Assembly (NCBI RefSeq): GCF_000313135.1
Contig: NW_004457245.1
Coordinates: 4,830 to 47,007 of the forward strand
Direction of reading: 5' to 3'
Origin: Acanthamoeba castellanii str. Neff
Taxonomy: Eukaryota; Discosea; Longamoebia; Acanthamoebidae
DNA length: 42,178 nt
The notes under the pieces were generated by a model. That model was not told the origin of the DNA. It saw nothing but the letters and a program-made list of their open reading frames with translations, and did no database searches. The first letter of the stretch is position 1, and every line of letters begins with the position of its first letter. Shown here piece by piece: positions 21,537 to 31,453 of this stretch. A program made the position numbers and the translations under genes.

Positions 21537-24500
21537 ATGCTGGCCACGCGGAAGAAGCCGGTCGACGGCTACCTCCTCAAACAGTCGGTGCCCAAGCCCT
21601 CCTCGTCCTCGTCCTCGTCCAAGAAGGCCAAGCACCAGGAGCAGGCCGGCCTCTTCAGGAAGCTCTTTTTCTCGCTGGACCGCGATGCCGGAGTACTTCT
21701 ATACTACACCTCCCAGCAGGAACACGCCAACGCCTCTTCTTCTGCCGCTTCATCTTCGTCCTCCGGTGGTCCCGAGGGCTCCATCCCGTGCGCACTCCCC
21801 CACTTTTTCTCCGTCGCTTCCCTTGTACTTTTATTTATTTACTTATTTACGTAAAAACAAATGATTATAATTATAAACATAAGTGAGTGGCTTATCTTTT
21901 TACAAAGTATTTATATTTATTTGCATCGCCGCACCCTGTGCACGATCGTGTCGACATCACTAACGCGACACCTCGTGCTGGCCACAACTGTTGCTGTTGT
22001 CTGGCGTGACAACTTATCACCCACCAACCAACCACCTGCAGACTACTCGACATCGAGTTCGTGGAGGAGCTGGCCAAGGAGCGGCCGGCGAGGGAGCTGT
22101 TGCTGCAGGCAGAGCCGACGAAGAAGGACAAGAAGGACAAGTCGGGCGAGCACGGCGCTGCCAGCGAAGAGCCGCTACCGAGGAATGCCTGGCAGTGGCC
22201 CTTCGTCATCCACACCACGAGCCTGGGCACCCACCTCATCCTCGCGCCCACCGCAGAGGTCAGGGACAACTGGGTCGTCAAGTACGCACTACTTTCCTTT
22301 CTTTTTGTTTTGTTTTGTTTTATTTTATTTGTTTCCACCATTTTATTGGCCGATTTCAAGCCTTGTGCGCGAACAAGGCTTCGTTCATTGAATGGCTCGA
22401 TCGAAGCAGCACAACGGTGTCTAACTTCTTCTTCTTCTGTTGGTGGCGCTACAATCACTGTAGCTTGGAGGAAGCGATTGCCGAGACCAAGCTGCGGGCG
22501 AGGAAGAGTAAATCCAAGAGCCAGAGGCTGGACGACCCAAATGGAAGGTTACGGTACAGCACGACACGACCAACGACACGACACACACGCGAAGCACGCA
22601 CGACAACACATGTGTTGGAGGGAAATGGCTGTTGACGACGTTTCTCTGTGCAGGTCGGAGTCGGAGGTGCAGGCGGACTTCCTCGACATTCTCGTGTTCG
22701 ACTCCTACGTGCACGAATTGCGCAAGAAGGAGAAGACGCCCGAGGAGGCCGCTGAGTCCGTCAGCCCGCGCAACGCGACCTACCACTCCATGCCCCCTCT
22801 GTCGCCGCTCAACCTGGTGCGCATTCCCTTCTGACGATGACTCTATGCTCTGTGGATGCCCTGCGAGCACCGGCTTACGCAGTTGGTCTGCAGAAACCGC
22901 CGCCCAAGGTCCCTTCGCCGACATCGTCGCGTAGCCCGCGTTACGGCGACATCAACAGCCCGAGGCCGCCCTCCGAAGCGGCCCAGGCGCAGCGACCCGA
23001 GGCCGAGCGGTTGACCCAGAGCCAAAGTTCGCACCAGAGAGCTTTGGCAAGGCCGAGCGCGCCGCCAGCGACCAAGGAAAGCCACGGCGAAGGCGGGGGC
23101 GAGACGGGGAGCGAGATTGGGAGTCCCGGCGCCAAGCGAAAGGGTTCGCGTTCGCAGACGGTGTGGCGCAAGGAGGAGCGGAAGGGCAATGCGGGCGCCC
23201 TCGGCGGCGGTACCGACACTCCGCCCAAGCGAAGGATCGGCGTGCGGGAACGGGTCGACAGCAATAATAGCAGCAGCGTCGACGCCGAGACGAGCGGCAC
23301 GCGGCCGATACGCAAGACGACCAGCGAGGAGACTGTCATGACGGCCAAGTCGTCGCTGGCCGCCCAACATCAAGAAGAAACAACGAAAGCGACACCGACG
23401 CCGACGACGGTGGAGCCAAAGAGCGAAAACGAAGGCGAAAGCGACGCCGAAACAGCGAAGGATAGGGCTCAGGTGCCGAAGCGGCTGTCGGCGGGGAAGC
23501 GGATGTATCACACGGTGCGCGGACCGCGTTTCCGGGGGAAGGAGGAGCATGCGGAGGGCGGAGGCGGCTCCGGGTTCGGGCTCAGCCTGCATCGACGCAA
23601 CCTGAGCATGGACTTCCAGACCATCGTGCAGGCCTCGGCCGCCGAAGCTGCCGCAACTGCCGAAAACGAAAACGAGATCCAGAAAAAGAACGAAGACGAG
23701 ATGACGCTAAAGGGCGAAGCGAAGAACAACACGGAAAAGAGCGAAGAGTCGCCGCCGCAGCAGCAGCAGAGAGTGGATGAACCAGTGCAGCTTCGCGAGA
23801 ACGTGGCGCGACGGCTCGCGCACGCCAAGGCGAAGCTGAGCCGGGAGGCGGCCGACGACGACTCCTCCGAGTCTTCCGAGTCCGAGTCCGCCGCGGCCGA
23901 CTCTGAGTTCGTCGAGCAGATGCACTTCATGCAGCGACGGCTCTCCGTCATCTACAAGCGGATGAACGATATGGAGGGCGACTTCTTCGCGCAACAGCAA
24001 CCACCGCACACGACCGAGCCACACACCGAGCCGTTGAACGAATCGTCGTCGCCCGACAGGCCGCGCAAGACCCGGAAGAAGCAGCTGGCGAGCAACAACA
24101 CGGCGACCGCGACGCTGCTGAGGAAGGAGGACCAGCAGGCCGTGCGGAAGGACCAGGAGATGCTGCAGGCGGTGGTGCGGCGCGAGGCCGTGTGCCGGCG
24201 TCTCCACAAGCTTGTCGACAATCCGATGGACCACGACGTGCAATTCCTCATTTCGCGCGACACCTCCACCCGGCGGGTACGCACGCTACACAACCCACGA
24301 CACACGACACACGACACACACACACGACACACACGACACACGACACACGGCACACGACACACGACACACACGGAACACGACACACGACTTACAGTGGTTA
24401 TCGTATGTTCAGATCATCTACGGGCATCGGGCCATCATTCGAACGCGAAGTTCGTTCTTTGACAAGCTGTTCACCCAGACGTCGGCCTCGGGAATGGATC

Positions 24501-25363
24501 CCAAGGGGCCGTACGTGATTCCGGAGACGACGCGGGAGGCCTTCATCGAGGTCCTGTCCTACCTCTACTCCGGCAACATGAGCCTCACCGTAGACAACGT
24601 TCAGGTTGCCCCCCCCCCTGGAACTCTTTGCGTGCGTGCGTGCTTTGAATAACTCATCGTCTTTGCGCGCAGGACGTCTACAAAGCGGCCGCAACCCTTC
24701 GGATGAAGGAGATGAAGGCCGCGTGTCGCCAGTTCGCCTCCCGCAACGCGGTCACCCTCCCACCGCGCCCCACGTACTTCCCGTCCCGTGTTTTTGTTTG
24801 TTTTTGTTTTTGTTTTTGTTTTTTGCGTCTTGTGAACTCGTTTGATTGATTGATTGTTGTGCAGATCGTCACCGTACCACGTGGCCAAGCGACAGAGCGT
24901 GATGGACCTGTTCAAGAATGTCAACTTCGAGGAAGCGCGGGCCGCCGCTTTGGCCTCGTGCCCCCAGCATGAGCCGCAAGGCGTGTCTGCTGTCGCATCC
25001 ACGCCCGCACCGGCGCCGGCGGCCAACACCACCGACGACGGTGCCGGCGGCGAAGACTCGCCCAAGTCGGGCGGCAAGTCGCGGTCGAAGCGCATGTCGC
25101 AGGGGCTGGCCCGAGTCAAGAGCGTGCTCAGCATCGTCTCGCCGCGCAGCTCACAGCTGGTGGCCAGCCAGGGCGACGACCAGCCCTCAACCCCGACGAG
25201 CAGCGTGGAAGACGAACGCGAGGGAAAGAACGAAAACGAGAGCGAAAGCGAAGGTGGCAGCGCCGAGGAGGACAAGCTTAGAACGTCGGGCGGGCTCAAG
25301 GGCAGCTTCTTCTCGCGATCGGGCAACCACTCCAAAACCAAGCGTACCACCAAGGACAGCTGA
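21537..25363 (+). CDS. PH and BTB/POZ domain protein
   Basis: About 8 exons encode roughly 980 residues. The ATG at 21537 (MLATRKKPVDGYLLKQS) begins directly with a PH domain: VDGYLLKQS, LFRKLFFSLDRDAGVLLYY, LLDIEFVEELAKE, WPFVIHTTSLGTHLILAP and the closing helix VRDNWVVKLEEAIAE, with its conserved Trp. The frame is open further upstream, but that part looks like UTR. A long charged linker (about 22880-24180), rich in Ser, Glu, Lys and Arg, follows. The BTB fold then spans about 24236-24775: HDVQFLISRD, YGHRAIIRTRSSFFDKLF, AFIEVLSYLYSGNMSL and DVYKAAATLRMKEMKAAC. The C-terminal 165 residues are disordered and basic-acidic mixed. PH domains bind phosphoinositides or proteins, and BTB domains dimerise or recruit Cul3. 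A membrane-recruited adaptor is a fair inference. Introns carry AT-rich and CACGACA repeat tracts. Confidence 0.87.
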
Positions 25364-25439
25364 GCAAAAACGAGAACGTCACCAATAATTTGAAGATTTC
25401 GCAAAGTTTTTATTGGTCAAGAGTGTGTCTTTGTTCTGA

Positions 25440-26257
25440 TTGGGAACCACCATCAACTGCCCGGGGTGCAAAGACCCCAACCTCAGCGTGACGGTCTATG
25501 TGTCCGCCTTCTTCGTCCTCTCGGATGCCTACACGGTGGCTCACGTGGAAGAGATAGACTGCGGCCACATATGCCCTCCCAACGAACTAGAGTCGGAGCT
25601 GGAGACTGATCAAAGAAGGCGATGATCTACGAACTGTGGGCGAGAAAAGAGCAGGAAGAGGAAGCGGAGCGGGAGGCGGCGTACGAAAGAGCGCTCGAGA
25701 AGGCATTCGAGCGTCTAAAGCAACTAAAGCAACGGTTGAAACCCCTCACGGGCGATTTCGTGACGCCCGCCGACCTTCGCACCAAGGTCGTCGACGCCAT
25801 CAAGGCGGCAACTGAGTCCATCTTCGTCCTGGTCTACACGTTTTACGGAAAGACAAATCGTTGATGCCTTGTTGGCGGCACATGACCGCGGCGTCAGAGT
25901 GTGGGTCATTGTCGACCTCTCGCAATGGAAGAAGACCCCACGGATGCAACACGCGATGACGCGCCTCACGCAGGGGTCAATCTCCGTATTCAACAGCCAC
26001 CTCTTCGTCGCCGCCCTGGGCTCTTTCTCACTCTCCATTAGGTACGTATGTCGGAAGGCAGAACTGAAGCGGGCCTCATGCACCTCAAGGTCATGGTCGT
26101 GGATTGCTTCCTGGTTGTCAAGGGGTCGTACAACTACACCTGGGCAGCCAGCGAGATCCACCACGAAGAACTCGACATCAGCTGCAAACCAGCGCGCGCC
26201 AACAGCTGGACTGAAAAGTTCGGTGAGCTATGGCAGCTTTCCCGCGCGCCAGCGTAG
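25440..26257 (+). pseudogene. Phospholipase D-like (single HKD, Nuc/MitoPLD type) gene with apparent frameshifts
   Basis: The core matches a single-HKD PLD-superfamily protein such as Nuc or MitoPLD. It has DLRTKVVDAIKAATESIFVL, then VDALLAAHDRGVRVWVIVD, then MHLKVMVVD (HxKx4D) followed by VVKGSYNYTWAA. Reading it needs a one-base shift in the T4 run at 25841-25844; with three T's the frame continues VYTFTERQIVDALL. A 56-nt intron (25986-26041) then joins SIS to VRMSEG in frame. A second shift near 25607-25625 would connect an upstream Cys-containing segment (INCPGCKDP, CGHIC) to the helical stretch MIYELWARKEQEEEAE. No in-frame ATG is found for the upstream segment. It is either a decaying gene or one with sequencing indels. 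If intact, such enzymes dimerise to form one active site and cleave phosphodiesters. Confidence 0.7.
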
Positions 26258-26345
26258 TCAACCATCTCGCGTTGTAGAACCTTTCTGCAGCACGCAGGGG
26301 GAGTTGCGACAACTAAAACCATCACCCACTTCCTTGAATTTGGCT

Positions 26346-28748
26346 TCACTCGCTTCCCTTGGGTGCTGAGTCCTCGGGGTACCGCAGGAGCACGCCCTCG
26401 AGCGCCAATCCGGGGCCAAAGCTGTGGTCGCAGGGTGGGTGGATGAGTGAGACGGTAACGATGTGGGCGGTCGCAGTGGTGAGTGTGGTCGGTGGCAGGA
26501 CGTACCCCATGCCGACAACCCAGGGGGCAGTGGCCTCAGTGGGCCTCTTCTTCCGGAGCTCGTCGAGCACGAACAGGAACGTGGCGCTCGACTGTCGCGC
26601 GACACGAGTCAGACACACTGCCACTCACCCAACAACACACGCGCGCTCCGCCCAACAACGCGCACACGCCACCGCACACACCGCACACGCGCAACACAAC
26701 ACGACGCACCATGTTGCCGTAGTTCTTGAGCACCTCCCAGGAGCACTCCGTCTGCCACCTCTGGAGACCGAGCACCTGCTCAATGCCCGCCAAAATCGAC
26801 TTTCCGCCCTGCACGAGACCGACGCACACACGCAACACACGACACACGACACACACGACACGCGCACACGGTCGAATGAGTGCCGTTGGGAAGTCGTCGG
26901 TGGGGGGAAGGAGGAAGAGCGTACGGGGTGAATGGCCCAGCCGCACTCGGAGAACGCGCAGCGCTTCTCCAGGATCTGGTCGGCAAAATCGGGCGTCTGC
27001 GACTTGAGCGAGTCGGGAATCTTCTGCGACAGCTTCATCAAGAAACCTGCGCGTGCGCGCGCGCACACCAAACACACACCAACCGAATCAGACGCGCACG
27101 ACACGACGCGCACGGCACACACGCATGACACACGCGCGGTGTGCACGCGAGACGAACCCTTGTCGGAGGCTTCCCAGGTCATGAGCTCGGGGGTGTGCTC
27201 GAGGATGCGGGACTTGGTGCCCTCGATGATCCACAGGGTCTTCTCCTTTTCCGTCGGCCGCGCGCCCACCACCACCGAACCCGACCCGTCTCCGAACAGC
27301 GCGTTGCCCACAAACGTCTCCAGGCACAGCTCAGCTGCACACCACGCCCATGTCAGCTCATACATGCGTGTGCGCGCGGGCGTGTGCGTGTGCGGTGGTG
27401 CGTGTGCCATACCTTGGAAGTGGATGGAGCAGATCTCTGTACAAACGATGAGGATTCGATTCTTCGCGTCCTCTTTGGCTGCCAAAGAAGAACACACACG
27501 AGAAATGAGAAGAAGAACACGACACGACACACACGACACACACGACGCGCGAGGCCTGGATGCGGGTGTGGTGGCGGAGTACCGAGGGCCTTGGCGGTGG
27601 CGAGCGCTCTGAAGGCACCGAAGCAGCCCATGATGTTGATGCCGAGTCGCTCGGCCGTTCGCGGGATGCCCAGCTCCTCCATCACGTAGAACTCGATACC
27701 GGGGGCCTGAACTGGAGTCCGCCGAATCGAGCGAGTGAGACAACACACGACACGACACGACACGACACGCACGACACGCACGACACGCACGACACAACGC
27801 GGCATGACACGACACGCACGACACGACGAAGCGGTAATGTGTGCGCGCATACCGCCGGTGCAGGAAACGGAGATGATGTGGGTGATGTCCTTCGCGTCGC
27901 CGCCCCAATCCGCCACCGCTTTCTTGCACGCCTCGATCGCCAGCTTGGGCGCTTCCTCGCAGTAAGCCCTGAAATGAGTGTGTCGTGTGCGTGCCATGAG
28001 TGCCGTGCGTGTCGTTGGTCGTGTCGTGTCGTGTCGTGTCGTGCGGTGGTGAGTACGCACTTGTTGCGCACGGTCATGGTGGGCACGGAGTTGGGGAAGT
28101 CCTGGGGCAGGATCTTCCATTCCTCTCTCGGCCTCACCGGATCCGCCGAGCAGAAGTAGCGCGTGTGAATCTCGGAGCGATCGGCCAACTGAATTCGCCG
28201 AACACAGTTCGTCAGCCAACACGGCACACGACACACATGACACGCACGACACGACACACGACACACGACACCGCGCGCACCTTTTGCAGGGCCTCGACGA
28301 CCTTGGGCTGGGAGTCGAGCTGGAGCGACTTGATGCAAAAGTCGAGGTACTGCTGCGTGGGCACCTCCTGCGGCGGCACGGCGCGACCCACGCCGAGAAT
28401 GCAGGCCTCCTTCTTGCCCTTGCGGGGCACACCACCGTTGGCCGCTCCGTTCTGCTGGCCTGCGAGAATGAACACAAAAGGTTTGAAGATATATAAATAA
28501 GTAGGAAAATAATTGTATGAGATAATAAATATTAAGTTTATCGAATAACAAGGGCAAGGAGCGCAATGCGTGAGAGGTGTTAAAAAAAATCCTTATTTCG
28601 ATTCTTTTAGGCCGCCTGGTCCGTGGACGATCCCATCCATTTTACAGGTAATCACTTGATCTTGTGCGCATCTTGCATCAATCGCGCCAACAGCGGGTAT
28701 ACCTTCTGACTCGGGTCCTAGGCCGTTCTGAGGTTGTTCGTCCGCCAT
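26346..28748 (-). CDS. Type III polyketide synthase (chalcone synthase-like)
   Basis: About 11 exons encode roughly 410 residues, the usual length for a stand-alone type III PKS. All three catalytic residues are visible: Cys in INIMGCFGAFRAL, His in CGWAIHPGG, and Asn in VLKNYGNMVSSATFLFVLDEL. Other family marks are ACILGVGRAVPPQEVPT near the N-terminus, RSEIHTRYF, VARPTEKEK-like loop residues after LFGDGSGSVVVGA, and GFGPGLALEGVLLR at the C-terminus. The probable ATG is at 28748 (MADEQPQNG); two donors for exon 1 fit in phase, so the residues around the first junction are uncertain. Such enzymes extend a CoA starter with malonyl-CoA and cyclise it to alkylresorcinols, pyrones or phloroglucinols; the product is not predictable here. 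Nearly every intron carries CACGACA-type repeats. The stop is 88 bp from the PLD-like gene, which is convergent. Confidence 0.93.
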
Positions 28749-29400
28749 TTGTGAGATTGTGCGGTTGTGGCTGTGACTCTTTGGTAGATCCGCACTCAAA
28801 TCTGCGGCGAGGTCTTGTTATTGATGCTTTGTGTGTGCTCTGCGCCGAGTCCTGTCCCCGTGCGGTTGGTCATACCTACCCTTGTCTTCGTTGTTGTGGG
28901 CTTCCGGTCACCTAAAATATTCAAAAAATGGCACTTCTATGCACTCTAAAATGTTTGACATTCCTACGTAAGTGTGGGAATGCTGGGAACGCCAGAGTAC
29001 CGGCGCGGTGTTACACCCGAAGACGAGGAGGTGAGACTGTCTTCCGCTTCTCTGCTTTCTTTCTCACCTTTCCAGGGTGCCGATCAGAGCCAGCAGGCGA
29101 TGAAGGTGATGAAATGGTGGTGGCTGTAACAGTCTTTATACAACAATGGGAGAACAACTGGCGTCTCCTCTCCGGCCTCCTCTTCCTCCTCCTCGCTCTC
29201 GCACAACAATGTCTTCGGTGCCTCTTTACAGGTTCTCGTGTTCTTCTTTCTTCCTTCCTTCCTCCTCGTCCGCTCCTCCTTCCTCCCGACACGACTCTCT
29301 TTTCCTCCCTCTCGATCCGCTCTCTCTCTCTTTCACTTCCGCCTCACTCCTCACTCCGCGCTGTCGTGACGATGTGTTGTTGTCGGTGGTGGCTGGCAGC
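28749..29400. promoter_or_regulatory. 652-bp spacer between type III PKS and PEP mutase genes
   Basis: It holds the 5' flank of the PKS gene and the 3' flank of the PEP mutase gene, both on the minus strand. A pyrimidine-rich stretch on the + strand covers about 29160-29345. A long + strand frame here (to 29524) overlaps the PEP mutase 3' exon and looks spurious. No named element is seen. Confidence 0.4.
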
Positions 29401-31112
29401 TCAGTTCTTCTTGTCCTTCTTGGGCAGATACTTCTTCTCGGCCTCCTTGAGCTCGGCGTTGTTCTGGAGGCGGAAGACCTCGTTGACGGGCGCGATCTTG
29501 CCCTCAACGTTGATGAGGCTCTGATCGGCGTAGATCTGCTTGCACGTCTGCTGCATGGCCGCCACGCTCGCCCTGTTGTGTTTGTGAAAGATGAGATGAG
29601 CGCGTGCTACTACCACTACAACACATGCAAGGCCCGAACGTTACCTGAGGTTGTGATTGGCCCAGATGACGAGGGACACGCCCCAGTCCTGGAAGTCCTT
29701 GGAGGGCGTGGTGTAGTACTTGGTGGGCACGATCACGACCGGGGTCTTGTTGCCGCGCTCCTTCCAGGCCTTCATGAAGGCCTGGATCTCGGACGAGTCC
29801 GAGCGCTTGGAGTGGCACAGGATGGCGTCGGCGCCGGCCTTGGAGTAGGCCTCGGCCCTCTGCATCATGTGGTCGAGACCCCAGCCGGCGATGAACGACT
29901 CGCAGCGGGCCACCACTACAATCAAACCATCAAACACATCACGCGTCAGCAAGCCAGCAACCAGCACTCACTCGGATGTGAACATGAACAAGACGATCAA
30001 GATAAGAAGAGAAGAGAGAAAGAGGGAATGTAGGAGGAGAGGTCCAGCGGATCGCCGATGGAGGAACGGCGACCCGCGTAAGTGAGGACCCCCAGCACTC
30101 CGGGTCATTGTAGGCAACTTGAATGGGTGTACGATCACACTTACACGACGGGGTCGTAATATTTCGCCCCTTTGTCGTGTCATCCTGTGCACCAAAGTGT
30201 GTTTGCCATGGTGGACTCGCTCGTGTCGAGCGAATCGAAAGAAGTAGAAAGAAGAAGAAGAAATGGAAATGGAAAAGAAAATTGAATGAGGACAGAGATG
30301 GGAGGTAGAGGGTACCAGAGAAGGCGTCATCCTTCTGGGCGTCCTTGCAGGCCTGGATCTTGCCGCAGAACTCGTCGATGTCGGCGAGGGGCTGGCTCAC
30401 GCCCTCGAGCAGCGAGTTGGTCTTGGGGAAGAGCTTGTCCTCAATGCACACACCGGCGACGCCCCTCTGCTCCAGCTTCCTGATGAGACGCCTGGCGTTG
30501 TTGAAGTTGCCGTAGCCAGTGTCGCCATCAAGCAAGATGGGGATCGAGGTGTTGTCGCTCATGAATTCGAGGACCTACACGAGTAGAATGAAAGATCGAA
30601 ATCAGTGTCAAAAAGATGCGATTTGAAAGTAGAATCATGGATGAAGAGACGACGAGCTGTACCTCAAGAACCTGAGTGTAGGACGCTTCGTTGCTGTCCC
30701 TGACGCCGAGCTGGGCGGAGATGGACAGGCCAGAGCCCCAGATGCCCTTGAAACCGGCCTCCTCGACGATCTTGGCGCTCAGGCCGTTGTGGGCCTCCAT
30801 GATGTACTCGAGCTGGTTCGACGTGAGCATGTCGCGCAGCTGCTGGGCCTTGCTCTGTGCGCACGCATCAACGTCAGCGCAAATTGCGTCAACGGTTCGG
30901 TATGATTTTCAAGCGACTGCGAGCGAATGGACGATCATAGTGTTTGATTGTTGAATTGACAGTGTCGGCCTTACCTTGGTGGAGGCATTGCGGCTGGAGA
31001 TGACGGCAGTGGCGGAGGCAGCCGGTCGGACAAGGCCGGAAGCAGTGACAGTCGAAGACGTGAGCCTGACGGCAGACGTGGCAGCGACAGAGGAGGAGCG
31101 GCGGGCCAACAT
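29401..31112 (-). CDS. pepM: Phosphoenolpyruvate phosphomutase (PEP mutase), probably mitochondrial
   Basis: Five exons (31112-30975, 30854-30663, 30574-30316, 29915-29645, 29572-29401) total 1,032 nt and encode 343 residues; every junction keeps frame. An N-terminal segment of about 46 residues rich in Arg, Ser and Thr ([20 protein letters not shown]) looks like a mitochondrial presequence. The enzyme proper has [30 protein letters not shown] (metal-binding Asp residues) and the diagnostic loop [10 protein letters not shown]. The EDKxFPKxNS loop separates PEP mutases from isocitrate and methylisocitrate lyases. It converts PEP to phosphonopyruvate, the first step to all known C-P natural products, including 2-aminoethylphosphonate. 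Aminoethylphosphonate is reported in Acanthamoeba membrane glycolipid, which fits. No decarboxylase or transaminase is next door. One intron (29916-30315, 400 nt) is unusually long. Confidence 0.95.
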
Positions 31113-31453
31113 CTTCAGTCGGTGTGTTGTTATGTGTGCTGTGGTGTGAAGGTGGGCGTGGATAAGAAGACAAGACGTGGCGCCGTGACGGCGTCAAAAG
31201 GCCTGGCCGTGAGTGCTGCGCCTCCGGGACATAACTCCCAGCAACCCACAATAATTTGCGGCACCTTGTACCAACCGCTGACATTCCAGGCGCGGGGTTG
31301 GGCTCCTGGGACTAACGGACATTGCCGAAGAGTGAAAAGAAGAGGAAAAACATTTTCGCCCTTTGGTATGGAAAGAATGTGAACGAAAAAGGGAAAAGAA
31401 TAGGTTTGACGGCATACAACTAGTTACCTCCAGACACTGACAACGACCGCACA
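31113..31453. promoter_or_regulatory. Divergent promoter region between PEP mutase and synapsin-like genes
   Basis: These 341 bp lie between two start codons pointing apart, so both promoters must sit here. I see no clear TATA box. The right half (31320-31430) is A-rich on the + strand. Confidence 0.4.

Noticed and set aside
22843..24383. Long minus-strand frames opposite the PH-BTB gene
   Set aside because: They lie antisense to the charged linker and BTB domain and carry no motifs.
28928..29524. 198-codon + strand open frame between PKS and PEP mutase
   Set aside because: It overlaps the conserved 3' exon of PEP mutase, has a Leu/Ser-rich antisense-type composition and no recognised domain.
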